The notes beneath the pieces were generated by a model. It was given only the letters and a program-made list of their open reading frames with translations, was not told the origin of the DNA and ran no database searches. Shown one piece after another: positions 10,554 through 22,978 of a DNA stretch of 64,000 nucleotides. Within the stretch, counting starts at the first letter, position 1. Each line of letters starts with the position of its first letter. The stretch spans positions 558,001 through 622,000 of the forward strand of contig MU006237.1 in the NCBI GenBank assembly GCA_010093685.1. The letters are read 5' to 3'. The stretch comes from Ophiobolus disseminans. Its lineage: Eukaryota; Ascomycota; Dothideomycetes; Pleosporales; Phaeosphaeriaceae. The position numbers and the translations under genes are program-made.

Positions 10554-12933
10554 ATGTCTCCATCACTCGAGTTTTACGACAAGGTCTCCGAGGACCTGCC
10601 GATCAAGCCCATCGCGGCCAAAGTCAATGGCGTGACCGGCGTGGCTGCCATCGAACTTCAGGACATCGCGAAGTCTGATCTTGTTCTCAAATATTTCCGT
10701 GCGTACATTGCCGACCTTTGTCAGCAGTTTAACGGTGGTCATCCCGGGTACGTTGAGCAGCATATCTGGTTCAGGCGCATACTAACGAGTGTAGGTCGGC
10801 CATGGGCATGGCCGCCATCGGTGTTGCACTGTACAAGTATGTGATGAGGTTCTCGCCCAAGAACGGAGACTACTTCAACCGCGATCGATTCGTTTTATCC
10901 AACGGCCATGCATGCTTGTGGCAGTACTTATTCATGCACCTGGTTGGTGTTGAGAGCATGACTACCGACCAACTGAAGAGCTATCACAGTTCGCGGTATG
11001 ATTCAATATGTCCTGGCCATCCAGAAATCGAGAATGAGGGTGTTGAAGTCACCACGGGTCCCCTTGGACAAGGCGTCGCAAATGCTGTAGGTCTCGCAAT
11101 CGCCTCAAAACAGCTCGCCGCCACATACAATCGAGAAGGACACGAAGTGGTCAACAACATGACTTGGTGCATGATTGGCGATGCATGTCTCCAGGAGGGT
11201 GTCGGTCTCGAAGCCGTCTCGCTGGCTGCTCACTGGAAGCTGAATAATCTCTGCATCATCTACGATAACAACAACGTCACTTGCGATGGCACTGCAGATG
11301 TTGCAAATTGTGCAGAGGACATGAACGCGAAGATGCGTGCAACCGGCTGGAATGTTCTTGACATCCTCGATGGCCACTCAAATGTTAGCTCGATCGTGCA
11401 TGCCCTCTTGGCTGCTCGGGATAGCGACAAGCCTACGTTCATCAACGTCAGGACGATCATTGGTATTGGTTCGGGCAAGGCTGGCACGCCCGCCACACAT
11501 GGAGCTGCCCTCGGCCTGGATGACATTGTCAACATCAAGAAATCATTTGGCCTTAACCCGGATGAGCACTACGCCCTACCACCAGAGATGTACAAGTTCT
11601 TCGAAGACGTGGCCTCTCGTGGCAAGCAGCTCGAAGGTGACTGGTCTTCCACCCTCAGCGCCTACGAGAAGGCGCACCCTGAACTCGCGGCTGAATTCAA
11701 GCTCCGCGTTGCCGGCAGGATGCCACAAGACTGGACGAAGTTCATTCCGAGGAAAGAGGAGTTTCCCAAGGAACCTACTGCGACCCGCAAGTCTGCTGGC
11801 CTCGTTGGTAACCCTCTCGGCGAGAATATGAAGAACTTCCTCGTTGGAACTGCTGATTTGACGCCATCGTGCAATGTCGCGTATTCAAAGAAGGTCGATT
11901 TCCAAAATCCGGAGCTGAAGACGGCATGCGGTCTGGACGGTAACTACAGTGGACGCTATCTCCATTACGGCATCCGTGAACATGCTATGGTCAGTTCCTC
12001 TTGTACAGCTTAGATGTGATACAAACACTAACTTCGCATGGATACATCTTAGGCCGCCATCAGTAATGGTTTATGCGCCTTCAACAAGGGCACCTTCTTG
12101 CCCATCACTAGTTCATTTTTCATGTTCTACCTGTATGCGGCGCCGGCTGTAAGGATGGGTGCTTTGCAAGGGCTCCAGCAAATTCACATTGCTACACACG
12201 GTATGTTGTTTAGTCTTGGGTTTCAATGCGGCGTACTAATCATGTGCCCACAGACAGCATTGGGACCGGAGAAGACGGCCCAACACACCAGCCTATTGCT
12301 CTCGCAGCACTATACCGAGCGATGCCCAATGTCCTATATATGCGCCCGTGTGACTCCGAGGAGGTTGCCGGCGCCTTCGAGGTCGCGATCAAAGCCACGG
12401 AGACACCTAGCATCATATCATTGTCGCGTCAAGTCTTACCGCAATGGAACCAATCATCGCGCGAGGGATTCGCGAAGGGAGCATACACGTTCGTGGAGGA
12501 AGAGCAATTCGACGTCACCCTCATCAGCACTGGTTCTGAGATGGTCTTCGCCATGCAGACCCGTGAGATCCTCAAAAATGAATACAACATCACGGCGCGC
12601 GTGGTCTCCTTCCCTGTTCCCCGGCTTTTCGAGCAACAGTCCCGCGAATACAAACAGGCTGTACTGAAGCCAAAGGCCGGAAAGCCGGCGGTTGTTATCG
12701 AGGCTTACGCAGCAAATGGTTGGGAACGATACGCCGATGCTGCTTTCTCGATGAGGCGTTTCGGCAAGTCCCTTCCAAGCAAAGATGCCTACAAGTACTT
12801 CGGATTTGAACCACAAGTCATGGCACCCCGGATTCAGGAATTGGTCGATGAAGTCAAGCGTGACGGTATCGAGATTCTTCGCGGCGACTTCCGTGATCTA
12901 AATGGAGCGCTTGGTGTCGGGTTTGAACATTGA
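10554..12933 (+). CDS. Dihydroxyacetone synthase / transketolase-family enzyme
   Basis: This thiamine-diphosphate enzyme of the dihydroxyacetone-synthase branch transfers a glycolaldehyde unit from xylulose 5-phosphate to formaldehyde, giving dihydroxyacetone and glyceraldehyde 3-phosphate. Four exons (10554-10747, 10795-11989, 12053-12200, 12254-12933) encode 738 aa; all three introns carry GT-AG ends and restore the frame. The phosphate/substrate His sits in FNGGHPGSAMG (H63). The ThDP motif spans GDACLQEG (193-200) to YDNNN (221-225), and the Pyr domain begins in ...REHAMAAISNGL. Motifs such as GGHPGSAMGMAAIG, YFNRDRFVLSNGH and GPTHQP follow methylotrophic-yeast DHAS rather than ordinary transketolase. 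The C-terminus is ...GVGFEH, so no PTS1 peroxisomal signal is visible and a cytosolic location is likely. Neighbours are an amidase, a P450 and a regulator in the same direction. Confidence 0.88.
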
Positions 12934-13933
12934 TACAATTCTGCTTCCACACTTTTCGTTGTCAATCGTTTTCCATTCAGCATTGGTCGGAGTCTTGGTA
13001 GGCGCTGTAGTTATGTATCAAAATGATAACGAAATCACATTCCTTCTTCTTGAATCAACCTTGGTCATCACCATTCCCATGTCGAAATTGCTCTGTACAG
13101 TGATTATGGACGTAATCGATAAGCGATCTCTTGTCGTTGCAGGCCAGGCTGAGGGGTATTCGAATGAAGCTTTGGAGACCAATACACCATACGTTGCACA
13201 ATACGTAAGAACAGCTCTACAGGCTAAAGATGAGGTGCATAAGTACTCTTACTACTGTGAGAAGGTGTGTTGTATGTAAAGCCTCTGCTATTCGTCTTGT
13301 TTCATGATGCTGACAGAGCATACACCACCCGACGAGCGACGGGCATCCCGCTGACATCCGGTTGCAGGAAGCGACCGCGCCGCAACATTTAACCTTAAAT
13401 TGACTTAGCGACAAGAGATGAACACGAACGATCTGTATGCAGAGTCCGGAGCCGATTTACCGTCCGAGCCCCGGTTTTGCGGGGAAGTAAGAGCCGTTGC
13501 TGCAGCCTCGCGCCTGCCAATTCCTTCTTCATCTCCGCAGGACCACCACCTGACCCAGTTGCATCTTTTACCCTCCACCAAACTATTTTTCGCCATCCTT
13601 TGTCTATACTCAACCATGGTTCACAGTATGAACCTTAGCTACATCGAGCTATCGGGAAGCAACACAATGCCTCCGCGCCGTACTACGAGCAAAATTTGTT
13701 TTCATCCGAGTGTGGGGTAATGTGCTCCCATATCCACGGATTAGCGCTTCTCATATTGCTTTTATATTGCGGTAGGTATCCGTTCTGAACTTGGGCAATG
13801 GCTCGACTGTCACGATGTCGTCTCGTCCATGCAGACGTATAAAGGCCAGTAACCGTGAATACAGACAAGACTACCATTGCTATAATTCAATCAGCACCTC
13901 ATCACGCCCAGCCAAGCCCTAGTCCTAGACACA
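12934..13933. other. Intergenic, about 1 kb
   Basis: A 125-aa frame at 12902-13279 overlaps the end of the previous gene and shows no family. A 100-aa frame at 13418-13720 likewise lacks support. CGG-type triplets at about 13,445-13,480 could be bound by a Zn2Cys6 factor but are not diagnostic. The right end is the promoter of the secreted protein. Confidence 0.35.
13838..13843 (+). promoter_or_regulatory. Candidate TATA box for secreted protein
   Basis: TATAAA lies 96 nt upstream of the ATG at 13934. Inferred only from sequence and position. Confidence 0.4.
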
Positions 13934-14743
13934 ATGAAGTTTGTACTCGCCACCGCTCTCAGCCTCACCAGTCTCGTCGCTGCTGCTGCCTTGCCCACCG
14001 ACGAGTTCGGCCCCCGCGTCAATCCGAGACTCTGGATATACAGCATCAAGTCTTTCAAGGGCCCGGGATGCCCTGACTTTGGGAAGCCCGAAGGAACCGA
14101 TCGCACAACACGTTTGACGTTCGGACAGAACACCGTGGATGGTACTGAGATCTACTACTGGTTCGTCGCATACCCGCATCTCCGCGTCAGTACGGCTGGC
14201 GAGACCCACTCATGGTGCGAAACCGAAGTAGCCTACAAGGAGTTCAGTGACCTTGATGCGAAGGTTCCGGCAAATGACTATAGGCTCCGCCTTCACAAGA
14301 ATGGCACAAGGGTCATTGCGACATACGATCTCGAGGCAGGCACTAAGGCGACGTTCAAATTCACATACGAGGCAGGCGATGATGAGGTATGAGTCCTCCA
14401 TTCAACATGCTACGTCATGTAGCCTCCCAAGTGTCTCGGGTCGGGGTCAGGTAGCTAATACGGCCTCACACAGATCACCGATACCGTCGCCTTGCAAGGC
14501 CCCCTCGCGAGCGGCACTTATCAACAAGAACACACCTCACCCGTCTCTAAGGACCCTGAGCTGTACAAGTTCCCTAAATGCGGCACCGCCACGATCAAGT
14601 TCCGAACCGATCTCTACATCTCAGGCGAGAAGGGCAAGAAGGGTGTCGTTGACAGTGAGCATTCTACGGATAAAGCGGGCAAGGAGCAGTACTATGGAAT
14701 TCAGCAGGGCTTCAGCTACGACTGGGAGAAGTGTGGTAAATAA
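13934..14743 (+). CDS. Small secreted protein, DUF4360-like
   Basis: Two exons, 13934-14386 and 14474-14743 (intron 87 nt), encode 240 aa. Residues 1-20 form a typical signal peptide (MKFVLATALSLTSLVAAAAL). The mature protein has four cysteines (46, 95, 187, 238), which would allow two disulfides. Features fit the fungal DUF4360 layout: a GPGCP motif near the N-terminus, a central beta-rich YRLRLHKNGTRVIATYDL stretch, then a Cys followed by alternating hydrophobics (CGTATIKFRTDLYIS). The family has no assigned reaction. A secreted, cysteine-paired beta protein of this size could act at the cell surface or in host interaction, but nothing here proves an effector role. Signal peptide and exon structure are seen; the domain name is a moderate-confidence match. 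Confidence 0.7.
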
Positions 14744-15878
14744 ATAGAGCAGAGTGGGGTTTCTGGTGAAGGGCTGCGGAAGCAAGGGGAGGGTTGCACT
14801 TACGTGATCGGGAAGCAAAGTACTCAAGCAATCATGACGGCCCGAATTACATATCTCTCTCTACCCCACTGAACTTACTTATGACCAATCATTGAAGAAG
14901 TAGCCTTTTGATGAGTCTCGATGAAACCATGGATTCGCACAATTTGTTACTAAAAGAGCCACTGCTTTCAACCGCTAACCACCTGCATTGTGGAGCTCGT
15001 CTCCTTTCCCACCGCGGATGCAGCCGTTCCACGTCCAAGATTGACGTTACTACCTATGCTATGTAGACATTGTACGTTGGTCGTAATTGAGATGCAGCAA
15101 TCCATGTCCTGTCTATTGCCATGACCAGTTCATATCTTTTATTCATGAGCGAACATCGAAAGCCGCTAAGGCACCTAGGCACGAACGGCTATCTGATATT
15201 GCTGGCCCCAGAGCTGAATCCACCAGCCGTGCAGCTGAATCCAATCAAAGCCACAGGCGCATGTATGTTCGCTTGTTTAAGCATCTTATAGGTCGACGAC
15301 GCTGCGGCCTACGCTCTAACATTCAACGTTTTGCATAAACCTGCCACAATCCCTGTCTTTTATGCATTAGCAAAAAGTCGCTTTCCGAAACAACCTACGA
15401 TTGGCTAACCGATCGCATGTAGTTATGCAATCGCAATCTTTTATCTTTTAGCTTCTACTTTTTAAGATTTAGACTCAGGCTTGGGTTCTACTATTAGAGA
15501 ATGCAGCCATTTGCAGTACTAGCGTCTTGGCTTACGTTCCAGTATAAGTATCGCACTATTTTCTGTTTTGTCCATGCTTTCTACACCCCCATCCATCAAA
15601 ATATCCAGCGTTGGAGATCAGCCATTGACACTTCGATTTTTGAATCACTGCATGCCGTTTGGGATGTGATCAGGTATGTCCTTGTCCAGGTTTTGAGTGT
15701 GGGTGGTTGGGTGGCGCGTCAGCATGTGGGGCGGTGTCGCGTTGCATGTTCGCTTACCGCCCTGCCCACGCCTCTTCCACTGATCCTTCGGCAGCCTCGA
15801 GCATCTTGCAGCACAATACACTCGTATTGACGAGCATTATGTACAATAATTTAATGTTATACTTGGGGTGTTGCCACT
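14744..15878. other. Intergenic, about 1.1 kb, partly AT-rich
   Basis: Frames at 15087-15338 and 15501-15830 have no domain or intron logic. About 15,340-15,500 is AT-rich with many TA dinucleotides and may be a short relic of a RIP-mutated repeat. Nothing else is supported. Confidence 0.35.
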
Positions 15879-17532
15879 ATGGATCATTTCCTTGATCCAT
15901 ACAACACTGCTCACTGCGACAGCGGCCACAATGTACATAAAGTAGATGACGAGCTCCATGCAAAGCCTCACTTGGAGACGCTGGATACGAAGCCTGTAGT
16001 TATCAACAGGTCGTTCATCGACGCAAACGTCGATAAATATTTCGAGTTTATTGCTTCCAAACGGGCAGCATCCGAAGTGGATGGTGATAAAGCAAAGTCG
16101 CCGAAGCCGAAGAAAGCTGCTAGAAAGACCAAAGACCATAATGTTGTCAGCACATCCAACGATGTTGTTAGCAATGGGAAACGCCGTGTAGGCTGTCCAT
16201 ATTTCAAAAAGGATCCTAAGAGTCATGCACAAAAGATGTCATGCAGAGGAATTGGTTTCGCAGAGATGGCAAAGCTGAAGTGAGTATCTACGCCTTACAG
16301 CTGCGAGACACTCTTAGTGACAACACATAGGGATCACCTTAAAGACGTTCATCAGCTCCCAGTGGACGTATGTAAAAGGGACATAAACTTCAAGTTGAAG
16401 CCATACACCTCGTTGAGAACAATAGATCTTAAATGGAGGCTGGTCTTCCAGAAATTGTTTCCAGAGGTCAAAGTAGAAGATATACCGTCGCCATGTTAGT
16501 GCAATCTAGAAGCTGCATGTGCATCCTTACCTAGGTACTAACAGAAATCTAGATTCAGATGAGGACTTCGTTACACCAAACCAAACTACAATCCAAACCC
16601 GGAAAGAGGACCTTGACGGATTAAAATGCATCTTAAAAAACTGGATTGTAGAGTACTTTGGAAGAGGGCTATCCATGCGCGACTTTGAAACCAAGTTCGA
16701 TGACATTTTTGAGGAAGCGGTTGACGAATGGAGGAGTGGCCCTAAGCTGGATAACATCAAATCCACTGCTAGCCATATTGTCAACAGTATGAAGGCTTTG
16801 GAGCAGAGCGTGAGCTCCCTCTCACGCGGATACGGGTTCGCGCATCTGACTTCACCAGTATCTGATGCAGCACCCTCGTTTTGCGAAAGTCAGGATGACA
16901 CCAAAGTGTTCAACGGTCTGCCTATGAGTCCTGAGTCTATCAGTGTGGAGCCCCAACGACATCTCACAGAAACGGTTGGGCCGCATAACCACGACGCCGA
17001 CGCCAACGCTTTCGCTGAAAACGGCTGTGTTCCTTGGTCAGAAATCGATACAAACTATATTACGGGTTCAGCATTGGAGTCCCATCTTCCCAGGTTCAAT
17101 CTTCCTGGCACTTGGGTCTTTGTACCATACAGCAACTCGCTTCCGTTGGACACGCCTATCTATGGGCAGGACCATTCGCACACTCAAGGATCGGTCTGCA
17201 ACCCGGAAGTAGCGTTTGAGCGTATCGATAGACGTTGGTCGATCCAAGCCCCTTTTGAAAGCCCGAATCGGGAGCAGAAGCTTGTAGAATACTCATCGGC
17301 TTTTTCAAGGCCTGTGGAACAGCCTAGCACATCCATAGGCTTAGTAACAACACACCAAGATCCGGTTTTCTACGATCGACTCGACAGGGAGGATGCACCT
17401 TCACTTATAGCTCCTTATCTTGACGACAACTTTGATATCAATGATTGGGTAGATCAAGGTGCTTTGCAGTCCGAAGACCCAGCCTACTACGACGGGGCCA
17501 TGTGGGGGAAGATAGATTCTATCATACTTTAG
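15879..17532 (+). CDS. C2H2-like zinc-finger protein of unknown function
   Basis: Three exons, 15879-16279, 16331-16494 and 16553-17532, give 514 aa. The two introns (51 and 58 nt) end in CATAG and TCTAG; the second contains a TACTAAC branch point. Joining exons 1 and 2 creates the motif C106-x15-C122-x13-H136-x4-H141, within the pattern CPYFKKDPKSH...CRGIGF...KLKDHLKDVHQLP. This matches a fungal family of single, long C2H2-like fingers. Upstream is a lysine-rich stretch (SPKPKKAARKTK) that could be a nuclear localisation signal. The 320-residue C-terminal part is acidic, Ser/Pro-rich and probably disordered. A DNA- or RNA-binding nuclear role is likely; targets are unknown. Confidence 0.75.
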
Positions 17533-18386
17533 AAGTCTCCATACTAGCCGTGTCTCATTCATGCTTAAGTTTAGACCGCGGGAGACATTTGAATGGCGTT
17601 GAACAGGCCCTGAGGAAGATTTGGCAAATAATGGAACAATGACCAGGCTCGAGTGCTCTATCAAGGCGTGCAGAAATGACAATTTGTAGACGGGGTCTTA
17701 CAGGTGTATGCGCTGAGACGAAGTACTTGACCAACTGAGCAACTGCCTGTGAAAACTCCCTAGGTAGGACCGAAAAGCCCACGGGCTTCCATTTCCACAA
17801 CAAATAATCTACAGATTACACAATGGGCAAGAATCGGCCATCGCCATCTCCCAAAGATATACTTCCCCGGACTTAAGGTCGGCGCGCCGTGTACGTTTGG
17901 TACACCGATTTTTCGTCTCTACAGCCATGAAATGTCGCGCACGCATTGCTCGTGTGCACACGCGATCATCGACTAAACTAAGAGATGCGTAAGGTGTCAA
18001 AGAGACAAAGTACGAAGAGAGTGTAGTAGGAAATTGGACATAAGAAGGTAACTTTTCTAGCGAATGTTATGTTGTTATTGCCAATTACCTGCGTGGCATA
18101 GAGATACATGGACAGTGTGAGCCCGCATATCTGAACTTGAGATGCAAATTATGTACAATGACATCGTGTGAAATAAGAGAAGAAGACACTTGAGAGATTG
18201 ATGACTAATATAGATTGATGACTAATATGAAGACTGAATATACTCCTAATTCCACGATAACCCCACGATACTAACTGAGACAGCCTTTACTCTATGCGGT
18301 CATATTCTCGAGGTAGTCGTAATATCGTATCTCATTCGCGTCACAACCAGCAGGCATATCGCCAGATGCGTGGGCATTCTTGCATG
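17533..18386. other. Intergenic between convergent genes
   Basis: The zinc-finger gene and the transporter converge here. A short direct duplication (GATTGATGACTAATAT twice, about 18,197-18,232) is present. No gene is supported. Confidence 0.4.
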
Positions 18387-20376
18387 TCAGGAAGAGGACG
18401 ACCGAGCTCTTGTATCGACCAATCCGGCTGTCGTGAGGTGCGTTTGCTGATGAAGATGATGGACCTCAATATCTTTTGAGCTATCCTCGGTCATAGTGAG
18501 TATGAGAGTAGAGTTTGAAGAGCTCTGCAATCCTGCGATTGGATCCTGAGCTCTAACACTCTTCACAACGAGCGTAGTGCTACTACAAGTGGGCGTATTC
18601 TCAGTCTTTTCGTCCGCGTATGCTCTCGAGTTGTCAAGATGGTGATTCGTCTGGAAGTCGTTGCCTTTCTCAAGGTCTACTGGGGTCTGCCTCGGTGGCG
18701 CGATCGCTTCTGACAATGTCTCGATTTTGTCGTACTTCCGGAACAGCAGCCAGAAAATGGCAGTAGTCAGGGCCATTGCAGCACCGAGTGAGCCATAGAA
18801 AATGACAAGGTTCGGATCGTGAGCTACAGTAGTCAACGACAGTGCCACAGCGGAACCAATGCCCCCCATGAGTAGATTGATTGCTTGTACAATGACCTTC
18901 ATATCTTTTGGGGAGTGATCGTATGCGTACTCGAGTCCAGTGACGTAGCCAAATATCTCACCTGTGGATATCAGGAAGTACACTGGTGCTTGGAGCCAGA
19001 CGTTAATCCCACTCTTTCCAAATGTTAATCCCGAACAATTGCTGGGATTGATATTGCAAGGTGGTGCCCGGTAAATCATGTACTGGGTCAACGCTGCGTA
19101 GAGCATAGACAGAGCTATGAAGCTGAACCCGATAGCGATGCGTATGATCGGACCAAGCTTGATTCGGCGACGCTGTAGAATCGGATAAAGCCCAAATTGT
19201 ATGATGGGACCCAAGACAATACAGCCGACCTGGTTCATAGCCGGCAGGAGATCATTCGGGGTGCCATGGGTGTTCATCTGACCAGTTTGCGAGATAATGT
19301 TGTTCTGCATTTGATCGAAACAAACGTAGAATACGACGAATGCGAGAAGCACTCGGCAAGCTCGCAACCCTCGTGTCAGTTCTTCGACCATGTGACTATT
19401 CCATGGCACAATCTTGTAGCGATGGTCGAACTGGTAATCCGGGAGCGCACGTTGCATTTTGAAGCCACTTTTGACCACGCACAAGATAATTCTAGTGGCT
19501 TGCGGCACACTAAGATCACTTCCCTCGGAGGTTTTCACGTACCATCGTTTGCCGGATACCAACGTGAGTAGTGCAACGATCATGAGTCCCAGTGTGAGAC
19601 CATATGCTGCAGTGAACCCATTTCGTTTCTCGATGAACACTGTTGCGAACCAAGAGAGAGAACCCACGTTACCCACCCAGAAGTAGAGGCTGTAGATGTA
19701 TTGCAGCGTCAAATCGTAGTCTATGACGACTCGCTCCCCAGTCTTCAGTGTTTTCATCCGAAGTTTAGTTTTCGTGTACTGGTCTGCTATGAATGGTGGG
19801 AAGATTGCTCGGACTCCCCCTCCGCCAAGGCCAACCAGAAACATGGCCAGAACGAGTCCGGGAAAGCCCCATCCCTTGGCAAGATTGGCTGGAATCGAGC
19901 TTATTGTGAGCGCAATGATGCCGAGACAGTACAGCACAACGCTCGCGACCAGTGTGGTGTATTGTCCTAGTCGACTATCTGCAAGGATAGCAACAAAGAT
20001 GGGTGTAACATAATAGAAGATATAGAAGCAGCAGTATATGCGTGTAGCTTTTGCTTGACCGAGCCCCAGGGCTCCCGGCGTCTGGCCATCGTGGTAGTTG
20101 GGTGGATGCTCCATATAGTTTTCTGTTTGAACGAGTCAATAAGTGTATTGTGTGGCATAGCATAGAGCACCAACGGGTGTTAAACTTACGCCATGGCGCG
20201 GTCAGTCCCCAGAACGCTGCCCTCTCGCAGAAACCAATCACGGCGACTATCCATAGACGCCAGGGAACACCATCTCTAACCCGCCGTAAGTTGTCCATGC
20301 AAGCCTCCGGGGTGCTGGGAGATGACGATGCGGGTTCAGTACCCTGTAGCTTCGGAATGTCGTTCTTCCGAGTCAT
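18387..20376 (-). CDS. POT/PTR2-family proton-coupled oligopeptide transporter
   Basis: Two minus-strand exons, 20190-20376 and 18387-20122, flank a 67-nt intron. The join restores the diagnostic start of POT carriers, GFCERAAFWGLTAPWQNYMEHPP, where ERxxFWG corresponds to the proton-coupling ExxERF-type motif of helix 1. The product is 640 aa with about twelve hydrophobic helices. The PTR2-like motif GLGGGGVRAIFPPFIADQY lies after helix 3-4, and a cytosolic loop after helix 6 is rich in charged residues. The C-terminal tail (about 100 aa) is long, Ser/Thr-rich and probably regulatory. Expected role: uptake of di- and tripeptides at the plasma membrane. The ATG at 20376 is the first in frame. 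Confidence 0.88.
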
Positions 20377-22230
20377 GACATTGGTGGTCCTTGCGGTTGA
20401 GTTGACCAGGCTGGTTCAGGTTGCAGTCTGTCGTGAGAGCGTCGGTATGCCTATTCATAGGTTGAGGAGTCCGCTTGTGTGAATGTGCGTATGAGCATAT
20501 TATCACGTGCGATTACTGTGCTCTGTTCACGTGGATGAACAGTGATGTTTGCACATGTACCTGGTTGCTTAGGAGCTTTACGACAGCGGAACACGTACCT
20601 CATATACTTGCAAGAACAGGTTGTATGTGTGAACGCAGGAAGAACCACTGCTTGCGACCGTGACAACGCCACACTAGCCTCACTGGAGCGGCGACTTGTG
20701 GTGTATTGTGGACTTAGTATCCTAAACAGTACAGTAGGGCGCCCAACGCTCGACTCTGAAGGCGCACAACTGATGTCACCCAACGAGGCGCACAGGCAAG
20801 GTTGGGTATCTCGTCCACAAACAGTAGCGCCCACGTAGCACAACACTGATCCTTTGGGTCGAGGCCGAAGAACAACGGCCGCTCTAAGCTAGGGTGGCTC
20901 CGTTTCTGATCAACCAGTTGATAAACAGACTCGCGCATTTGTGATGGAAAAGAAAATGCGAAACCGCCATAGTGACAACGAACGTGGGTGCAGGCGCCTC
21001 GGAGCTTCTTCCTTCTACATGGAGGTACACTGGCAGTCATACCTGGTATTCGGATGATACGTTCCGTTTGGGCGGGTATGCAGTCGACATGACAAGACAT
21101 AGGTGCACCACATGCGGGTCTGATTTCGTGGACGACCGATGCCTACAGCTATGTAAGCAGCACAGTGAGCACCTTAGGAATCGAACGAGGGACGGTTCGG
21201 TCTGGGCTGAATAGGAACGATGCAACCGCCGTCTCAGGCCGTGACCTGTCATGCATGAATACCTAGGTACCTCTATCAAAGATATTTGTAGCTTCGCGCT
21301 CCACTTCGGCTGGCGAGATTCTAGGTATAGTGTGAGGTATGAGGCTGATGGTGGCATGACGGCATCGCCGACGTTGCGGAAAGTTCGTGGTCAATAAGAG
21401 GAGGCGTGACGAATGCCGAACTCACTAAAAGTAGGGACGTCAGCACCCCACTCGATTGCGTGCACAAGACGTTCACATTACATTCGGGCGTACCGACGTT
21501 CCTCAGTCCATGGTTTATGTCCTCTAGCGAAGCTTCAAGCTCTGAAAGTGGAAAGACCTTGCATCCCCGCAGTGCGCCTGTCGTAGTGCGCTTTCATCTC
21601 ATTGGATTGAGAGGACGAGGAATTCCCTGCAACTACCTACACAACTCACCCACCAGACATTCAGACTCGCCCAACTTCACTACAGCATCGACATCTACAT
21701 TGGGAAGTTGATTAAACAGATGATTGAGTGTCGGGCCATTCTTCGGCCGGATTGTGGCCGAATCACCGATACATCCGGAAAGTAACACAATAAACCGTTG
21801 CAACGCTGCGCCCGAACGTAAACTGGCGTCGACTAAAACCAGCGTTTTTGGGCGGCTGGGACTCTTCCCGCGATCATTTGGCAGTCCGGGACAGCCTGTT
21901 GATAACGGCTCTTCGAGCAAAACACCACTCGCAATGTGCCCAGATGGTCCAGCATGACTTGCGAAGTTTTGCACTTGGCCAGGCAGACTCCGCTAGATGA
22001 GGGCTAGACTCATCGGTCATCGTGGGGTTTCACCGCCAAGTCGCGGGGCGCTCCTGGCATGTTTCTCTCAAGACGGTCAGAGTCAAAAGTCAGAGCCCCG
22101 CGGGGTGGTACAAGGTGTTGCGGTATCGGATTTAGCCACCATATTTTCCGGTCGCGGGGAAATCGCACTTCAACCACACTGAAACTCGAAGCTCTCCATC
22201 TCCAACGACTACCGCCAACGATACGTTCCA
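20377..22230. other. Intergenic, about 1.85 kb, no gene recognised
   Basis: Many overlapping 60-130 aa frames on both strands cancel each other out and show no family, signal or consistent splice sites. A TACCTAGGTA palindrome lies at 21260-21269. The first part should be the transporter's promoter. Confidence 0.35.
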
Positions 22231-22978
22231 ATGTACCATCTCGACGGCAACCCATCGCCTTCCGATCAGACTTTGTTACAAGACCTACTCAAACTCACGA
22301 CGGCTAAATGGCAAACATTCTATAAAAACAAAGAGCGTCAAGCTCAACAGGAGGCAAGCACCCGGCCTTCAGTATCGAGGAGCTCCACTCAGCCATCAGT
22401 GCCAAATTCCAAATCCTAGATCATGGACGATCTCAAATCTCTCACGAGATATTGAAAGGTATGTTGTCTTTTTTCTATTAAACTGTCGACAATTGTGAGG
22501 CTACCCCAGGTCGTATCTTTTTATGATCAGGCATGGCCATGATTTCGAGCAACGAACAAATGACTAACACTCTAAAGGCTTGTCAACAATTTTGGTCCAC
22601 ATACACAGCCAGCTTGCACCCAACGCTTGCACAGCCTGTGCGCGCGTTTCCAACACTCGTCGCCCGAGTTAGCATGTGGCTTCCCACAAGTCTTCAGAGT
22701 CCCAGTAGCTACGATTTTCAACCTTCAACAACTTCACAGCTATAAATGCATCGCGCACGACTATCAAGCTAAACCTGCTTGAGGCTTGAGGCCTGGTGGC
22801 AGGGAGCGGCCAACTCAAGCGTTCAAGACTGCAGGTAACGCAATTCAAGTTGATGATGGATCATCCCGAGGTTGCCATTGCTTTTGGTGCACACGTCTCG
22901 AAACGAGCAGTCGTAAATCTTCTAGCAAATGCCAACCAGCCTTCGAAACAAGTCAGAGTCGCACAATATATACCATGA
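22231..22978 (+). pseudogene. Broken or multi-exon unknown gene
   Basis: Pieces read like one protein. From an ATG at 22231 the frame gives MYHLDGNPSPSDQTLLQDLL and onward to KERQAQQEA. Near 22,350 the protein-like reading shifts to another frame (HPAFSIEELHSAISAKFQIL...). A GT-AG intron at about 22,459-22,529 then leads into KGMAMISSNEQMTNTLKACQ. A further protein-like stretch ends at 22978 (MMDHPEVAIAFGAHVSKRAV...). I found no intron that explains the shift at about 22,350, so a 1-nt indel (decay or sequencing error) is likely. The family is not recognised. Boundaries are approximate. Confidence 0.4.

Noticed and set aside
12902..13279. 125-aa frame after the dihydroxyacetone synthase
   Set aside because: Overlaps the gene's last codons in another frame. 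The hydrophobic stretches have no family and the region is better read as 3' UTR.
21120..21215. Possible tRNA on the minus strand (GTTCGATTCC box)
   Set aside because: No matching acceptor or anticodon stem could be formed around the box.
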